The notes under the pieces were generated by a model, which ran no database searches, was not told the DNA's origin, and saw nothing but the letters and a program-made list of their open reading frames with translations. 18,570 nt of DNA from DAORIO01 sp964384645 (lineage in GTDB: Bacteria > Patescibacteriota > Minisyncoccia > Phycocordibacterales > UBA9973). Position 1 is the first letter of the stretch. Every line of letters starts with the position of its first letter. Where the stretch lies: assembly GCA_964384645.1 (NCBI GenBank), contig CAYLKL010000010.1, positions 1-18,570 on the forward strand, given 5' to 3'. The position numbers and the translations under genes were made by a program. Of this stretch, positions 1 through 7,264 are shown piece after piece.

Positions 1-1
1 C

Positions 2-145
2 CCCAAGCAAGCAAACTGCTTTGCTTGCGCCTCTGAATCGAAAAGCTTTTCATTATTTACGAAGAGCTTCGCTCTGAGAAAATTGAAAAGGTGTACTGAC
101 CCAGTAAGGGTCGATAAGCGGAGCGGTCGGAGTGGGGGCACATAA
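2..145 (+). other. GC-rich hairpin string; possible 3' end of a truncated ORF
   Basis: The plus frame from base 2 is open to a TAA at 143-145, so this could be the last 47 codons of a gene that starts outside the window. The peptide matches no family I recognise. The DNA is richer in G+C than its surroundings and holds four consecutive small hairpins: 4-27 (one-base bulge), the palindrome GAAAAGCTTTTC at 40-51, 63-75 with a TTC loop, and GACCC/GGGTC at 98-112. That structure fits a non-coding repeat at least as well as a coding end, so I do not call a CDS. Confidence 0.3.
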
Positions 146-178
146 ACAAAAAAAACCGCGCCAGCGGTTTTTTTTGTT
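145..178. terminator. Bidirectional intrinsic terminator
   Basis: A perfect 15-bp stem (145-159 with 164-178) has a GCCA loop. A GC core (CCGC/GCGG) is flanked by an A8 and a T8 run, so it can act in both directions. It lies just after the minus-strand glutaredoxin stop and just after the plus-strand open frame. Confidence 0.85.
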
Positions 179-181
179 TTA

Positions 182-421
182 TTATTCTTCTATTCCCAAC
201 AACTCTGCAACCTTTGGTCTGTTAAACCCAATCACAATTGCGTCTTCAATCTCAATAACAGGAACACCAAGTTGTCCAGTCAAATCAATCATATGAGATC
301 TTTTTTCCGGATCAGCAGCAACATCAAATTCTTGATATTTAACTCCTTTTTCATTAAAAAACTCTTTCGCCATTTTGCAGTATGTACAAGATGGAGTTGT
401 ATATATATTTACTGTTTTCAT
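182..421 (-). CDS. Glutaredoxin / NrdH-like redoxin
   Basis: Small thioredoxin-fold dithiol oxidoreductase, probably a cytosolic electron donor (for example to ribonucleotide reductase or other disulfide substrates). The protein is 79 aa. The CTYC redox pair follows the first beta strand (YTTPSCTYC), the cis-proline motif is GVPV, and the C-terminal part has the glutaredoxin-type IGFNRPKVAELLG. An in-frame ATG at 427 would add two residues. I prefer the ATG at 421 because a perfect extended -10 (428-436) ends at 428, exactly 6 nt before it, as in other genes here, and the upstream ATG directly abuts that -10. It is transcribed towards the terminator at 145-178. The redoxin fold is clear; the partner is not. 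Confidence 0.9.
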   Translation of the reverse strand: MKTVNIYTTPSCTYCKMAKEFFNEKGVKYQEFDVAADPEKRSHMIDLTGQLGVPVIEIEDAIVIGFNRPKVAELLGIEE

Positions 422-427
422 AACCAT

Positions 428-436
428 ATTATACCA
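428..436 (-). promoter_or_regulatory. Extended -10 promoter of the glutaredoxin gene
   Basis: Reads TGGTATAAT on the minus strand. It ends 6 nt before the ATG at 421, so the expected start of transcription falls on or next to the start codon. A weak -35 candidate (TTTACG) lies 16 nt upstream. Confidence 0.65.
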
Positions 437-456
437 CCAAAATATTAATCGTAAAA

Positions 457-834
457 TTAATCTCTTTTATGAAAAATATTCCTAAAAAAATCCAAGAAGC
501 CTTTCTTTTTATCAGAGCTACTTTCTGTTGAATCGTCAGTCTCTTCAACAATTACAACAAGTCCTTCTCCTTCCTTTGCTAAATTATAATTCTCCCGAAC
601 ATTTCTATCCTTCCCTTCTTCTGAATCTACTTCCACCAATCTATCTTCTATCTTATCTCTTTCGCTTTGATAAAAATCCAACTTTGATTGTTCTTGTTTT
701 TTATTTTTATTTGATACATTCAATTTTTGCAAAAAACCAGTCAAACCCAATAACAGAAAAATGGAAACCAAAAAAGAGATCACAAGGCCAATCTTTGTTT
801 TCAAAAAAGGTATATTTTGATTATCATTTTTCAT
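457..834 (-). CDS. Septum formation initiator-like protein (DivIC/FtsB type)
   Basis: A 125-aa bitopic membrane protein with the DivIC/FtsB layout: a short polar N-terminus, one membrane segment at about 14-34, and a charged helix with coiled-coil character at about 42-75. After that comes the family's hallmark region, RENYNLAKEGEGLVVIVEE (about 80-98), which matches the conserved 'R-E-x-Y-x-x-x-x-x-G-E' element after the coiled coil. A Ser/Asp-rich linker and a basic amphipathic tail (GFLDFFRNIFHKRD) follow. Members act in the divisome, usually paired with FtsL. No ftsL or other dcw-cluster gene is nearby. The start at 834 is the only reasonable ATG. A divergent 35-aa gene shares its promoter region. 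Confidence 0.75.
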   Translation of the reverse strand: MKNDNQNIPFLKTKIGLVISFLVSIFLLLGLTGFLQKLNVSNKNKKQEQSKLDFYQSERDKIEDRLVEVDSEEGKDRNVRENYNLAKEGEGLVVIVEETDDSTESSSDKKKGFLDFFRNIFHKRD

Positions 835-845
835 TAATACTTTTT

Positions 846-855
846 ATGATATACT
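846..855. promoter_or_regulatory. Overlapping divergent -10 elements
   Basis: On the plus strand TGATATACT (847-855) is an extended -10 for the 35-aa gene starting at 879. On the minus strand TATCAT (851-846) lies 11 nt before the start at 834. The two elements overlap, so RNA polymerase could probably use only one at a time. Confidence 0.45.
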
Positions 856-878
856 CCACCTACAAAGAGAACAAGTAT

Positions 879-986
879 ATGTTTTTTACAGAAAGAGGAA
901 AAAAGAAAATAAAGGTTGTCTGGGCTATCATTTCTATTATGGTAGTTCTTTCAATGGTGCTTTTATACGCTCCTGGGCTTTTTTAG
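879..986 (+). CDS. 35-aa single-pass membrane protein
   Basis: Encodes 35 residues: a short basic N-terminus (MFFTERGKKKIK), one hydrophobic segment at about 13-31, and a short YAPGLF tail. The Lys-rich cytoplasmic side followed by a Val/Met/Leu-rich helix is a coherent N-in membrane protein, which argues against a chance ORF. An extended -10 lies 23 nt upstream (847-855). The leader has only a weak purine stretch (AAAGAGAAC) before the ATG. A longer in-frame ORF upstream runs antisense through the DivIC-like gene and is not believable. It ends 5 bases before the converging lepA stop with no terminator hairpin between them. Function unknown. Confidence 0.55.
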   Translation: MFFTERGKKKIKVVWAIISIMVVLSMVLLYAPGLF

Positions 987-991
987 ATAAT

Positions 992-2797
992 CTATCTATC
1001 CTGCTTCATCATCGCTAAAAAGACTTTTTCTGGAATATTAACCTTTCCACGTTCTTTCATCTTTTTCTTTCCTTTCTTTTGCTTTTCAAGCAATTTCATT
1101 TTTCGAGTAATATCTCCTCCGTACAAATAACCAGTAACGTCTTTTCGTAAAGCTTTTATTGCACGCGAAGAAAGTATTCTTCCCAAAGCGTACCCTTGAA
1201 TTTTTGTAGCAAACATTTGTCTAGGTAAAATCTTTTCCAATTTCTCTACAGCTTTTTCAGCCTCTTCTGTTGCTCTATCTTTTGAAACGACTCTAGTAAA
1301 CGCTGGAATAATTTCATCAGCTACCAAAATATCTAACCTAGTTACGTTTGCTGGTCGCATGTCTAATATTTCATAAGAAAGTGAAGCAAATCCTGATGAA
1401 GCGCTTTTTAATTCATCAAAGAAATTTCTCATCAGTTCTCGTAAAGGTATTTCAGTTACGATTAGAATTCTTCCGTCACCAAAATTTTCAGTATCACCAA
1501 TTTGAGTTTCGTGATCAAGCAAAACAGGCATAATTGATTCTATTTTGTCACTTGGTAAAACAATTTTTAATTTAACCCAAGGTTCTTTTATTGAAGTTAA
1601 GTCACCTTCGTTTGGAAACATGTGTGGAGAATAAATCATCACATCTTTTCCATTTTTCATTTTTACTTCATACGTTATAGACGGAGATGTTACAACAATT
1701 GAAACAGCAAATTCACGACTAAGTCTCTCTGTGATAATTTCCAAATGAAGCATACCCAAAAAACCACATCGAAATCCTCGCCCCAAAGACCCACTTGTCT
1801 CTTCCTCATAAGAAAGCGATGCATCAGAAAGACGCAAACGACTTAGTGCCATTTTCAAATCATTAAAACTATCTTGTGATTCAGGATAGACCGACGCCCA
1901 AACTACCGGAGCTGGATTCTTATAACCTGGTACAACCGGCATACTTGTTCCCGCTCGAACAAGCGTGTCTCCAACAGATGCGATACCTGGTTCTTTAATT
2001 CCTGTAACAATATATCCAATCTCCCCCGCCCCCAAACTCTCGGCAGGTTTTTCAGAAGGAGAAAAAGTTCCAACTTCAATTGCTGTAAAAAGTTTTCCCG
2101 AAACCATAAAACTCAATTTATCATTTCTTTTTGCTTGGCCGTCCAATACTCGAACATATACCACAACACCCTTATGGTCGTCATACTTAAAATCAAAAAC
2201 CAAAGATCTAAAATCTTTTTCAGATTGAAATTCTTTTGTTGGGGCTGGAACTTGTTCAATAATTTTTTCCAACAGTTCATCAACGCCCTCACCAGTTCTC
2301 CCAGATACTTTTATCACAGTGTCTGGATCAATATTCAAAAGTTCTGCTACTTCTAAAATAGTTTCTTCTACTCGCGCGATTGGTGAATCAATTTTTGAAA
2401 CAACTGGAATTATTTTTAAACCAATTTCTTTTGCCATTTCTAAAACTGACAAAGTCTGAGCCTGAACTCCTTGAGTTGAATCAACTAGTAAAATAGAGCC
2501 TTCGACAGCTTTAAGGGCTCGAGATACTTCGTATGAAAAATCAATGTGTCCAGGGGTATCAATCAAATTTAAAATATATTTTTGATTATCTTTAGGGGAT
2601 GAATACTCCATTCTCACGGGCTGCATTTTTATGGTAATCCCCCTTTCCCTTTCTAGGTCCATACTATCTAGTACTTGGTCTTTCATCTTTCTCGGATCAA
2701 TCGTTTTTGTCACCTCCAATAGCCGGTCCGCCAAAGTGGACTTCCCGTGATCAATATGGGCGATAATGCTGAAATTTCTGATTTGTTTTAACTCCAT
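992..2797 (-). CDS. lepA: Elongation factor 4 (LepA)
   Basis: Full-length (601 aa) translational GTPase of the LepA/EF4 family, a cytosolic ribosome-binding factor implicated in back-translocation and in ribosome assembly or initiation. GTPase motifs run in order: G1 AHIDHGKS (13-20), G2 RGIT (52-55), G3 DTPGH (80-84) and G4 at 134-137. EF-G-like domains follow, then the LepA-specific C-terminal domain (RQMFATKIQGYALGR, then DVTGYLYGGDITRKMKLLEKQKKGKKKMK), the family signature. G4 reads SKID, not the usual NKID, so the guanine-contacting Asn is replaced by Ser. The ATG at 2797 agrees with the normal EF4 N-terminus. No Shine-Dalgarno is visible; -10-like sequence sits within 5-8 nt of the start. 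Confidence 0.97.
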   Translation of the reverse strand: MELKQIRNFSIIAHIDHGKSTLADRLLEVTKTIDPRKMKDQVLDSMDLERERGITIKMQPVRMEYSSPKDNQKYILNLIDTPGHIDFSYEVSRALKAVEGSILLVDSTQGVQAQTLSVLEMAKEIGLKIIPVVSKIDSPIARVEETILEVAELLNIDPDTVIKVSGRTGEGVDELLEKIIEQVPAPTKEFQSEKDFRSLVFDFKYDDHKGVVVYVRVLDGQAKRNDKLSFMVSGKLFTAIEVGTFSPSEKPAESLGAGEIGYIVTGIKEPGIASVGDTLVRAGTSMPVVPGYKNPAPVVWASVYPESQDSFNDLKMALSRLRLSDASLSYEEETSGSLGRGFRCGFLGMLHLEIITERLSREFAVSIVVTSPSITYEVKMKNGKDVMIYSPHMFPNEGDLTSIKEPWVKLKIVLPSDKIESIMPVLLDHETQIGDTENFGDGRILIVTEIPLRELMRNFFDELKSASSGFASLSYEILDMRPANVTRLDILVADEIIPAFTRVVSKDRATEEAEKAVEKLEKILPRQMFATKIQGYALGRILSSRAIKALRKDVTGYLYGGDITRKMKLLEKQKKGKKKMKERGKVNIPEKVFLAMMKQDR

Positions 2798-2802
2798 GTA
2801 TG

Positions 2803-2811
2803 AATATACTA
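2803..2811 (-). promoter_or_regulatory. Possible short-leader promoter of lepA
   Basis: Overlapping -10-like hexamers TAGTAT and TATATT lie 8 and 5 nt before the lepA ATG. Neither matches consensus exactly and no -35 is clear, so this is offered only because stronger versions of the layout recur in the window. Confidence 0.3.
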
Positions 2812-2845
2812 TCCTAAAAGACCTTATAAATAAAGAACTGTGTGC

Positions 2846-2874
2846 TTGACTTTTAATATAAACAGTGACATAAT
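2846..2874 (+). promoter_or_regulatory. Sigma70-type promoter of the 104-aa membrane protein gene
   Basis: TTGACT (2846-2851), a 17-nt spacer and CATAAT (2869-2874). Transcription should start near 2881, giving a leader of about 93 nt that contains the hairpin at 2915-2962. Confidence 0.6.
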
Positions 2875-2914
2875 TAGAAAAATTAGTATTTGAAAAAACA
2901 AAGGAATAAGTTTT

Positions 2915-2962
2915 TTATTAGGTTCTTTTTGTTTCTACATGGAAGCAAAAAGAACCTAATAA
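2915..2962 (+). promoter_or_regulatory. Long perfect hairpin in a 5' leader
   Basis: Arms of 17 identical complementary bases (2915-2931 and 2946-2962) are extended by five more pairs, two of them G-U, leaving a 4-nt ACAT loop: a 22-bp stem. No T-run follows on either strand, so it is not an ordinary terminator. It ends 11 nt before the ATG at 2974. A translational or stability control element, or an inserted palindromic repeat, are the likeliest readings. Confidence 0.6.
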
Positions 2963-2973
2963 TCCACTCTAAA

Positions 2974-3288
2974 ATGATAAACATAGCTAGTATTACTAAT
3001 AATTTCTTAAACGAATTTATTCTTAAAAGCAAAATTTTATGGGAAACATCTAAAAATGAATTCATAATTATTATTTTTGTTGCCATAATTAAAGTTACAT
3101 TAAGCCTGGTGACTAACGAACAAGACAGATTAGAAATTCATTGGGGTCTATATGTTCCACAGTTTATTGTTTACTTTACAATAATCAACAGGGAGAGTAA
3201 AAAACTAATACTTCAATGTTTACTATGGTTTGTGATCATATTAATTCTTCAGGATTGCCTGGCTGATATAATAAAATACGCTTTCTAA
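2974..3288 (+). CDS. 104-aa membrane protein, unknown function
   Basis: I see no family. The protein has three hydrophobic segments (about 29-46, 58-72 and 78-95) joined by short charged loops such as TNEQDRLEIH. A longer reading from TTG at 2890 would add 28 residues, but that extension is encoded by the arms and loop of the 2915-2962 hairpin and starts only about 9 nt after the predicted transcription start. I therefore take the ATG at 2974 as the start. No Shine-Dalgarno precedes it. A strong terminator follows the stop at once. With its own promoter and terminator it forms a self-contained one-gene unit between the minus-strand genes lepA and murJ. Confidence 0.6.
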   Translation: MINIASITNNFLNEFILKSKILWETSKNEFIIIIFVAIIKVTLSLVTNEQDRLEIHWGLYVPQFIVYFTIINRESKKLILQCLLWFVIILILQDCLADIIKYAF

Positions 3289-3305
3289 AAAAACCCAAAT
3301 CGAAT

Positions 3306-3338
3306 AAGTCCGTTGTTTTCACAACGGACTTTTTTATT
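3306..3338. terminator. Intrinsic terminator
   Basis: An 11-bp perfect stem (3306-3316 with 3321-3331) has a TTTC loop and then TTTTTATTT on the plus strand. It ends the 104-aa gene and may also serve the converging murJ transcript, whose minus-strand T tract is weaker. Confidence 0.85.
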
Positions 3339-3346
3339 TGTTAAAT

Positions 3347-5029
3347 TTAATTCAAAGTAGTTTCTGGAGCAATTGCTGGCTCCCCTATTATTTTCTTTTT
3401 CAAAGTAGCTCTAACTGATTTATATTCATCACTACCAAAAAACTCTTGAGAAACTAGATAAAAGAGTATGCCGACACTTCCCGCAAGGAGTCCTTGAAAA
3501 AATACTTGGGAAAGAGTAGATAATCCGAAAATTGGAGAAGAAAAATACAGAACCGAATATGTAGTAACTCCCAAGACGACAGATCCTGCAAAAGTTTTTA
3601 GCAAAGATTTATTAAGCACTGCAAAAAAATCGAATTCCAAATATTTCTTAGCCGACCATGTCAAAAACATTAGATTTAAAATTGATCCGACAGAAAATGA
3701 AAATGCGAGCATTATAATTGAAGCTTGTGGAACATTTTCCAAATTAAATAGATTTAATAAAAAGCTAAAAATGACCGACGCTTCATCTACGTATACAAAG
3801 TACACAGCTAAGATTATTATGATTATTGATGATGCTCCGTTACAAATGAGTGGCCAGATTGTTTTTTTAGTTGCATAAAAAGCTCGAGACATTAGCATCA
3901 CTATACTTTGTGCAACAACAGAAATCACAAACAAAGAAAGTGTCGCAGCTACAATTTTTGTACTGTCCCAGGTAAAATTATTTGTTCCCAAAATAACACG
4001 TACAATATGCGCTCGCAAAACAACAAACAAAACCATTACCGGTAATGCCCAAAAAATTATTTGCCTAAAAGAAGATGCAAGCTCTGAGCTAAATTTATTT
4101 TTATCTCCCATCGCAAAAGAAGTAGCGAGTGCTGGAAAGGCAGCAACAGAAAATGACATTCCTATAATTGCCAAAGGTACAGACTGTAAATTATAAGAAA
4201 ATTGCAAAAGCGAAACTGCACCCGTTGAAATAGTTGTCGACATAGACACAAGGGCAACCATAACAAGTGTTGAAAAAGATAATGCAAGAGTTCTAGGTAA
4301 TGATGATGCAACAACCTCCTTAACTCCACCAAAATTTATCTTAGAAACAAAACTCGGTATCATTTTTTCTTGCATAAGTACTGGAAGTTGTATAACAAGA
4401 TGTAAAATTCCACCCAAAACTACCCCAAGCGCCAATCCTTCTACACCAAAAATCGGCAAAAAGAACACTATTCCAATAACTATTCCTAGATTATACAAAA
4501 CAGGAGAAAGACCAAACACTGCGAATCTTCTAAAGTACTGCGTGACAGAACCAAATAGATTTGAAACCCCAAGCAATAAAGGCGATATCAACATTACTCT
4601 TGATAAGCTAATTGTTTTTATTATTTGATCTTCACTAAAGCCAGGAACTATAACACTTACAATTTGTGGCATAAAAATAAACAAGACTACGCCTACAAAA
4701 AATAAAAACACAACAAAAAAAGTAAACAAACTGTCTAAAAGTTTTTTTGCTTCTGTATGTGTTCCGTCTTTTATATATTTTTCTGCAAAATGTGGAATAA
4801 CAGAAGCTACGGAAATCAAAGAAGCGACTGTAACAAATAAAATATCTGGAATTCTAAAAGCTGCATAATAAACATCAAGTGTCTCACCTGGCCCAATATA
4901 AAACGCAAGCAATCTGTCTCTAACAAGAGCTAAAATCTGAGAAAGTAAAACAAAGAAACCAATAAAAAAAGCTGCTTGTTTTATGCCGTCAACTTTTTTA
5001 GAAATAATTTTTATTAATGCAGAAACCAT
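3347..5029 (-). CDS. murJ: Lipid II flippase MurJ (MviN)
   Basis: A 560-aa polytopic membrane protein of the MurJ/MviN branch of the MOP exporter superfamily, which flips lipid-linked peptidoglycan precursors across the cytoplasmic membrane. The N-terminal family signature is clear: LALVRDRLLAFYIGPGETLD, followed by YYAAFRIPD (about 33-62) with Arg37, Arg39, Asp52 and Arg59. About fourteen hydrophobic segments follow, with the conserved repeat-like region near 'RRFAVFGLSPVLYNLGI' and 'SRAFYATKKTIWPL'. The start at 5029 comes one base after the stop of the upstream ligase-like gene (TAA-T-ATG), with no Shine-Dalgarno, so translation is probably coupled. The shared transcript links precursor flipping with an envelope glycan enzyme. 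Confidence 0.93.
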   Translation of the reverse strand: MVSALIKIISKKVDGIKQAAFFIGFFVLLSQILALVRDRLLAFYIGPGETLDVYYAAFRIPDILFVTVASLISVASVIPHFAEKYIKDGTHTEAKKLLDSLFTFFVVFLFFVGVVLFIFMPQIVSVIVPGFSEDQIIKTISLSRVMLISPLLLGVSNLFGSVTQYFRRFAVFGLSPVLYNLGIVIGIVFFLPIFGVEGLALGVVLGGILHLVIQLPVLMQEKMIPSFVSKINFGGVKEVVASSLPRTLALSFSTLVMVALVSMSTTISTGAVSLLQFSYNLQSVPLAIIGMSFSVAAFPALATSFAMGDKNKFSSELASSFRQIIFWALPVMVLFVVLRAHIVRVILGTNNFTWDSTKIVAATLSLFVISVVAQSIVMLMSRAFYATKKTIWPLICNGASSIIIIILAVYFVYVDEASVIFSFLLNLFNLENVPQASIIMLAFSFSVGSILNLMFLTWSAKKYLEFDFFAVLNKSLLKTFAGSVVLGVTTYSVLYFSSPIFGLSTLSQVFFQGLLAGSVGILFYLVSQEFFGSDEYKSVRATLKKKIIGEPAIAPETTLN

Positions 5030-5030
5030 A

Positions 5031-7244
5031 TTAAGGAATTAAAACTTCTTTACCGAACAAAACATTTTCAAAAGATTCACCGACATTTATCTTTTGCATC
5101 GTACTTTGCAAAACAGGATCTTCTGGGTACTTTCTCATCATTATGCTCAACAAATCTGTAGCCTTACCATTTTCGCCCAAACTTGAATAAATCATAACTA
5201 AAGTTAAGTAATTTTGGTTTATATTTGAAGATAATGCAACTGCCCTAACAAAAGACTCTTTAGCATTATTCAAATCTCGAGATCTTAAATAAAAATTACC
5301 AAGATTTACAAGAGATCTCTGTGTGGCATTAAGCATAACAGCTTTTTGGTAATAGCTTTCGGCAATAGAATTATTTCCATTTTTTTCTTCCAAAATCCCC
5401 AAGTATACATACGGTTCAACGTAATTACTTTTAATCTGAATTGAATTATTAAAATGCATCTTAGCTTTTTCAGTATCGCCCACTATCAAAGAAAGTCTTC
5501 CTAGCATAAATTCTGGAGTTGGATTTACTGGTGACAATATTTGAGATTGCAAAAAAGCTGTCTGTGCTTCGTCTCGCGCATTTTCAATATTTAACCTGGC
5601 AAGCTCTGAAAAATACGCCCCTACGTCATTCCATGAATAATAAGAATTAGAATCGTAATTTATCAATCTTTTAGCAGACAAAATAGATTCAGTAACAAAT
5701 GGTTGGATATCTAAAGATGAATTCTTTACTGCCTCAAAAACTTTCTGTCTTTTTAAAAACAAGTCATTTTTAAGCGCGATACTATTCGGAAATATTTTTA
5801 TAGACTTATCGACAAAAGATTGAGCAGAAGACAAATCACCAGAAAGCAATATAACCCTTTCTGCTTTTTCAGCAAAAACAATTGCTGCAAATTTAAAAGA
5901 ACCCAAAACAAGAAAAGCTACTGAAATAAAAAACCCAAAAGACAAAATAGTTAGAGATATTCTTTTTTTAAAAGCTGAGCTTGTTTCAAAAATAAAATTC
6001 TTATCATAACTATTTAAAATTAAAAATACGCTTAAAAATCCCCAAATCAACAAACCAACATTCAAAGAAAAAAATAAAAGTGAAAGAATAGAGGTTAAAA
6101 AAAACAATTGCTTTATTTCATTATTTATTTCTTCATCTGCTTTTAAATTTTTAAAAAACAAAAACAATGAGTAGAACAAAATTCCAATTACACACAAAAG
6201 CCCAACAGCACCCAACGTAACTCCAAAATAAAACAAACTATTTTGCCCTGAATAAAATCTACTATTCCAGAATACTGATTGCACAACCTTTACAGGTTGA
6301 TATTTTGTCCAAGAATCCAAAAATCGTGCTGGTCCAGCCCCAAGCAAGGTACTTTCTTTTAACTCTTCCCCTAATACAAAAAGTGACGATTTAAAATCAG
6401 GAGTTACCTCACTAGATTGCAAATTAATAAGTTTTGGGAAAAAGTCCCCAATTATAGGCCTACCGAAGATAAAAAATACAATGCTTGTCAAAACAACAAA
6501 AGAAATAAGCGGAAACTTTTTGTTTCTACTATAAATAACATTTCTAAAAAAAATAAAAGCGAGTAATATTGCAGAAAAAATAAACGCTAGTTTAGAGTTC
6601 AAGAAAATTAAAACAAAGAAAGGCAAAATTATTCCTAAAGTAAAAATAATTTTAAGGTTTCTCCTCTCTTCATTTTCAAAAAATAAAATAGACAAAGGTA
6701 GCATTATCGCAGACACAACTGCAAAAGAACTTAGACTACCAAAAAGATTGAATCCCTTTTCTACACTAAAAATATCTGGCATTACAAACAAAATTACTGA
6801 AAACACAGAAGATAATATATAAAAACCCAAAAAAACAATCGCAAATTTATTTAAATTATTTTTTTGGTATTCTACAAACAAAAAACCAAATAAAATAACA
6901 GCAATTAAAGTTAGCGCACTTGGTTCTTCTATTGCATTACCAAAAAGAGAAATCATTGGAGCACCTGACCCCAAAGATGCAAAAATAGTAATACTGCACA
7001 ATAAAACCATCGCCAGACTTCCGGCACTAATTCTTATATCCAAATCATTACGATTTATTTTATCAATTAGAAAACAAATAAAAATAATTGCTGTTACAAA
7101 TACCAATACAGAAGATTTTATCGCGTTCAAAGAACCACTCAAAAGTGGAACCGAGAAACATATTAAAAATATAGGTAGTAAAAATGTTAGCCAAAAAGAG
7201 ACTTTATGTGTCCAAGTAGAAATGGTTTTGTCGGCAGTATCCAT
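5031..7244 (-). CDS. O-antigen-ligase/polymerase-like membrane protein with C-terminal TPR domain
   Basis: A 737-aa protein. Residues about 15-430 are polytopic and carry the WaaL/Wzy-like region: LLGAGPARF near 300-308, then a soluble loop and GQNSLFYFGVTLGAVG (333 onward). The Q334-N335 pair sits where ligases usually have His-Asn, so the chemistry may differ. After a last membrane segment (about 435-455) the C-terminal part is soluble and holds tandem tetratricopeptide repeats (about 575-725; for example YVYLGILEEKNGNNSIAESYYQKAV and SLVNLGNFYLRSRDLNNAKESFVRA). Such proteins attach or polymerise glycans outside the membrane; the TPR part probably binds partners. It heads a two-gene unit with murJ and has a leaderless promoter in the 20-bp gap after leuS. 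Confidence 0.75.
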   Translation of the reverse strand: MDTADKTISTWTHKVSFWLTFLLPIFLICFSVPLLSGSLNAIKSSVLVFVTAIIFICFLIDKINRNDLDIRISAGSLAMVLLCSITIFASLGSGAPMISLFGNAIEEPSALTLIAVILFGFLFVEYQKNNLNKFAIVFLGFYILSSVFSVILFVMPDIFSVEKGFNLFGSLSSFAVVSAIMLPLSILFFENEERRNLKIIFTLGIILPFFVLIFLNSKLAFIFSAILLAFIFFRNVIYSRNKKFPLISFVVLTSIVFFIFGRPIIGDFFPKLINLQSSEVTPDFKSSLFVLGEELKESTLLGAGPARFLDSWTKYQPVKVVQSVFWNSRFYSGQNSLFYFGVTLGAVGLLCVIGILFYSLFLFFKNLKADEEINNEIKQLFFLTSILSLLFFSLNVGLLIWGFLSVFLILNSYDKNFIFETSSAFKKRISLTILSFGFFISVAFLVLGSFKFAAIVFAEKAERVILLSGDLSSAQSFVDKSIKIFPNSIALKNDLFLKRQKVFEAVKNSSLDIQPFVTESILSAKRLINYDSNSYYSWNDVGAYFSELARLNIENARDEAQTAFLQSQILSPVNPTPEFMLGRLSLIVGDTEKAKMHFNNSIQIKSNYVEPYVYLGILEEKNGNNSIAESYYQKAVMLNATQRSLVNLGNFYLRSRDLNNAKESFVRAVALSSNINQNYLTLVMIYSSLGENGKATDLLSIMMRKYPEDPVLQSTMQKINVGESFENVLFGKEVLIP

Positions 7245-7251
7245 TCCGGCA

Positions 7252-7257
7252 ATTATA
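7252..7257 (-). promoter_or_regulatory. -10 box of the ligase-like/murJ unit
   Basis: A perfect TATAAT on the minus strand lies in the 20-bp gap after leuS, with 7 nt (TGCCGGA) between it and the ATG at 7244. The expected transcription start is the A of the ATG. No convincing -35 is present. Confidence 0.6.
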
Positions 7258-7264
7258 CCTTATT

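Noticed and set aside
528..878. Upstream part of a long plus frame running into the 35-aa gene
   Set aside because: It is antisense to the DivIC-like gene; only the part from the ATG at 879 looks like a protein and has a suitable promoter.
2890..2973. TTG start extending the 104-aa protein by 28 residues
   Set aside because: The extension is encoded by a perfect hairpin and begins only about 9 nt after the predicted transcription start; the ATG at 2974 is preferred.
3289..3346. Attachment site or transposon end near the 104-aa gene
   Set aside because: The inverted repeat here is an ordinary terminator with a T-run; no target-site duplication or transposase is seen.
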